NCBI RefSeq assembly: GCF_014839805.1
Contig: NC_051130.1
Location: 3,038,001 to 3,102,000, forward strand
Length of the DNA stretch: 64,000 bases
Reading direction: 5' to 3'
Source of the DNA: Manduca sexta
Lineage: Eukaryota; Arthropoda; Insecta; Lepidoptera; Sphingidae
Part shown: positions 60,248-64,000 of the stretch, in pieces
Layout of the letters: each line of letters opens with the position of its first letter
How positions within the stretch are numbered: the first letter of the stretch is position 1
Program-made: the position numbers and the translations under genes
The notes under the pieces: generated by a model
Seen by the model: the letters and a program-made list of their open reading frames with translations, nothing else
Told to the model about the DNA's origin: nothing
Database searches by the model: none

Positions 60248-62809
60248 TCAGGGTATCTCCGAGTAGATGTTCACTTGTTCCCTGAACCAGTGGAAATACG
60301 AAGTCATGTGGAACCTGGTCACGTTGAGAGCTGACTGGGTCTTGTTCTGAAGTATCTCCGGCGCCCATTCGCCACTGAAATAAAATTTTAAAGATAACTT
60401 ATTGTACATAATATCTTTTCAAAATTACCACATAATGTGAACAAATTTATATCGGTTAAGATATTATATAAAATACATTTTTAAAAAGCTGGGATAAGAG
60501 TTTTAGCTACATATTTTAAATTACACATTATAAATTTAACTTACATGAACACTTTAGTCTTCAAGTAATCAGCAGACAGTTGGTAATAATCAGTAGCATA
60601 TTTCACCACAGCACTAACAAACGCTTGGTACTGCTTACGGATCGTCTCGATCAATCCTGGTGCGTACTGCTCTATGAAGGCTTCCAGCATGGGTGACTTT
60701 TCAGACACATAATCCCAGACATTTCCATACAAAACTCCAGCCTTTTTCACAGCAATGAAGTAAGCATCTTTAGATAGTTGTGCGTAAGGCTTACACGCCT
60801 CCACGGTCTGAGCGTAGTAGACTGGCGCGTTGGTCTCCACCCACAAGTATCCGCGTGCTGACGTCGACAATGTCTTCTGCCACGCCCGCTGGCTCTGTTC
60901 GAGTATGCCGAGGTCCTTGAATAGTTTTCCCGTTGCGCTCTCTGTAATAAAATAGTTTCGAAATATTAAACAAGTTCCTGTAGTGTGATGTTTGTAAGAG
61001 ATAATTAAGGAAGTTTGCTATTTGTGGTTTATATATTTGAAGCTGGAATAAACCATCCTAAATGGTATTGAAGGAAAACAAATTTATGTGATTATTATTT
61101 ACAACTGCTTGTTACATTATCCCAATATTTTATAACTTGTATTGCAATGAAAAAAAAGTATCTATCATTTTCCAGGTATAATAGTAAAGAAACACCTTTA
61201 AATGTGTTAATAATATGCGCTCAATAACAGCGTTGCGTGATCAAATCTACAAATATATACACACAAACATATCCATGTGTAGTGGTCTAGTTGTTAGTAC
61301 ATTACAACGCAATTGAAGGTGAAGGTCTAGGGGCGACCTTCGGACGCGTGCAGTAATCGGACACTTAACTGGATATAGATAATCTTGTACGAGTGTTACC
61401 AGAGTACAGGAAATATTGCAATTTTAAGATTTATTGTCTAACTGAATAGCTTGTATGCAGTTCATCAATTTTATTATGTGGCTCAGGGTTCATATTGTTG
61501 ACTATTCCTCGCCAATCGACGCAATTATACCAACTTGTTTGAAACGGGATAAACAAAGTTTGATCCCAGAATGTAACACCTTTACGTGGGCCACTATGGC
61601 GGGTTTTACACCTTATATGATGGTTGCTAACAGGGCGGATACAAATTTCCTACCACCAGTGAAAAAAAATTTACTCTATTCTTTTCTAGAAAAATTGATG
61701 GTCAGCTTCTATTAGAGATAATCTGCGTAGTTCAGACCTCGACATACAATTATTGTGTAGGCTCACAGTAGGACAACTAAGGTAAAAAAGGCGATATATA
61801 CTTGATCCATATTATAATATTATGTTTTTTTTTGTATATTTTGACTTGTATGATGAGTCCGATGTCCTCCAAGGGCAAACAAAAATAAATAAAATGATAA
61901 AGTAATACAGTATGGAAAAGTTTATGAAGGGGCTAGTAGGTAGGGGCGGAGATTATCTGAAATTTTTGGTCCCACACTGTTTTTTTTTAAATAGGAAGCC
62001 ACATGATCCCTGAATGTTGTAAGCTACTTTTATACTGCAAATTGGCTTTCACACAAATGGTGGAGTAGGCAAAACATATATGAAACAAAACTAATATAAC
62101 TCATGGAATAAAACATTCATATGTTTGTAATCATACATAAATTTCACTGTAGTTTACTATTGAAACATAGCCATGTTGAACAATTCCTTATCAAACCATG
62201 ACATCAACCAGTTGATATTTAAGATCAAAGTCTTGTATTTAATTTCATATTCATGTTTAGTTTTTGTACAAAGATAAAGCTTGCAATAAAATGTTTTTTT
62301 ATGTTCCTCTGCTGCCATGCCTGTCTAGTTTATTTTTATTGTACATGTTGTAGAATATTACCATCTTGCTAATGCTATTCACAATTATAAATAAAGTCTA
62401 AGGGACACTAGTAGAAAAATATTTTCCTTATTTATGCTTAGCGGCCTTGCATGTTTTGGTCGAAGCAATAATGACTTGTGCACTTAATGTGCAACTTGAT
62501 AATGCATGGAGGATTTATATTATAAGGTAGTTTAATATGAATTAGCTTAAATAAAAATAGTTTATCTATTTCTAGATAACTTAATACAATTGTAATGTTG
62601 AAATATACACCTTTTCTCAACCTCATAAAGTTATTTGATGTTACAAAAACCTGTATACTTTATAATAAATATGTGAATAACTTACTAGGGAAATTGCCGC
62701 CAACCCTCGAGACATCGTAGGCCACGAGGCCAGCGATGGCCACAATGAGGAAGAAGCTCGCCCAAAGCCAAGGGAACCTTCTAGTGCTTGTCATTCTGTC
62801 TAGAATATC
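60248..62809 (-). CDS. TMEM214: Transmembrane protein 214, C-terminal exons (5' partial)
   Basis: TMEM214 is an ER membrane protein; in mammals it anchors procaspase-4 under ER stress and is linked to ER translocation. Exons in transcription order: 62809-62686, 60941-60545, 60374-60248; phases join and give 215 C-terminal residues. The first exon here has a basic approach (TSTRRFPW) followed by a membrane segment LWASFFLIVAIAGLVAYDVS, the position of the family's C-terminal transmembrane helix. After it come GNFPKSATGKLFKDLG, LSTSARGYLWVET and a helical tail with many aromatic residues, ending FREQVNIYSEIP. Resemblance to the vertebrate protein is moderate and strongest around the membrane segment. 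The exon at 62809 starts in phase 0; the larger N-terminal part must lie beyond 64000, since I see no further exon between 62810 and 64000. Confidence 0.82.
61497..61663 (+). repeat. Dispersed repeat, family C, partial copy
   Basis: TAACACCTTTACGTGGGCCA and flanks match 4290-4448; lies in the long TMEM214 intron. Confidence 0.5.
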
Positions 62810-64000
62810 CTGTGGGCGAAAATATTAAATTTATTTAATAAAATTATTTTAAATCCAATCACACTGAATTATTAAAATAATATTATAAACATAATTCGAA
62901 TGGCCACTAAGTTCAAACAAGTACGGACCTCCTAATAATATACTCCTAATAATACAATGTAATGAGAATGTTTTGGTATTTAGATGTTTCCACATTTGTT
63001 AGCGCTCCATGGATAATGTGCTGCAGAGATTTGGATGCAAATGAGCACACAGATAGAAATAAATACCATAAATATTTTCCTGATTTAAAATAGGTTAATT
63101 TATTATAGAAAAGTGCACAGTGGGATTTTTATTATAGGAACTCTAAGGCAGATGTCATCGAATTTTAGTATTAAGCTAAACAGTAACATATTCCATTTTA
63201 ATTTGAAGTAGCAGTTGTTCTATTCTAATGTAGTTTCTGATTTCATTCATTACTTAGTGTACAAACCAGTAGCAAAAAGTAAAATTTTCCAGAAAGGAAC
63301 CTGACACAACATATAGGTTACTAATATACATAAATGCAGACTGCAAATCATTGTAATGAAAATTATATAAGATTCAAAAGGGAAGCCAGTGGGAATTGTG
63401 TTATATGGACACTTTTCCACTGGTAGAAATATTTACATTGACAAACTGAAACAGAAGTTGAACTACAGTGCAGTATTGAAGGGTGAAAATGTCCATATCA
63501 CCAACATGAAATAATTACACATTCTACACATATGTGATCACATAGTAAGTATATTGTATTACTATTTCCAAGCACTTTATCTTAATGAGTTTTGACATAA
63601 CAGTTCGAAAATCATTTACAGTTTCCATTAAATGTGTTTGTCAGAATATGGAATTTTGTTATCTGTAATTGGAATACATTGTATACATGACAGTATGGTG
63701 TGCGTTAGCTATTTCTAATCTTAAAAGTAAACCAATGTATTTGTTGAAACTATGAGTTATGACATTAATAAATGTTACGGAAACTTCCATGTTATATGAA
63801 ATGTCCTTGTTGAACATGTTTTAAACCATTTATTTGTATGTTCTAGCTTTTCATATTGCAATTTTTTATTACCTCTCTAATCTAGACTAAAAAAGTAATA
63901 ATGGAAATATGTTGGTATTGTGAGACACATTGTTAATTTAACAAAATTCGAAATACTTTTCTCTTAGCAACAATTTAACATTCTTGACAAAGTTCCAATT
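62810..64000. other. Probable TMEM214 intron
   Basis: The last stretch has only short frames and no splice-flanked coding block. Since the exon ending at 62809 is internal, this is most likely its upstream intron. No repeat recognised. Confidence 0.5.

Overview
This window looks like nuclear DNA of an insect, most likely a moth or butterfly. Genes are split into many short exons with GT-AG introns. Introns and spacers are AT-rich and hold repeat types typical of Lepidoptera: short Helitrons that begin TC and end CTAG, tRNA-derived SINEs, foldback MITEs and LINE tails. I place it in Lepidoptera from repeat style and protein resemblance only; no search was run.

Layout. (1) 1-9158: no recognisable exon, repeats only; probably a 5' intron of the next gene. 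(2) 9159-22453, plus strand: 21 exons of a ZSWIM4/5/6-type SWIM zinc-finger protein, 5' end missing. (3) 22454-26939: 3' UTR and spacer, then an internally deleted Helitron with a helicase remnant. (4) 26940-29461, plus: a small, strongly diverged serpin-like gene. (5) 29813-30567, minus: two weak candidate exons, possibly an alternative BBS4 tail. (6) 30692-34231, minus: BBS4, nine exons, apparently complete. (7) 34820-41321, plus: cytosolic peptide:N-glycanase (NGLY1/Pngl), ten exons, apparently complete, head-to-head with BBS4; intron 1 carries a 1.3 kb terminal-inverted-repeat transposon. (8) 41322-46288: repeat-rich spacer. (9) 46289-50024, plus: a conventional serpin lacking only its signal-peptide exon. 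(10) 50255-50689: two adjacent perfect palindromes and a LINE remnant. (11) 50700-55277, minus: a young Copia LTR retrotransposon with indistinguishable LTRs, a 5 bp target duplication and one frameshift. (12) 55827-58931, plus: TATDN1, apparently complete. (13) 60248-62809, minus: the last three exons of TMEM214, whose 5' part lies beyond the window.

The host genes do not form a pathway: they concern ubiquitin-ligase-type or neuronal regulation (ZSWIM), ciliary trafficking (BBS4), glycoprotein quality control (NGLY1), protease control (serpins), DNA/RNA hydrolysis (TATDN1) and the ER membrane (TMEM214). The two serpin-type genes share intron positions and phases and flank the BBS4-NGLY1 pair, so they are probably old paralogues. 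The most interesting items are the reduced serpin, the paired perfect palindromes, and one retroelement family whose A-rich tail lies just upstream of a splice acceptor in two unrelated genes.

Exon borders were set by hand from splice signals, phase continuity and family resemblance. All phases close within the genes called complete.
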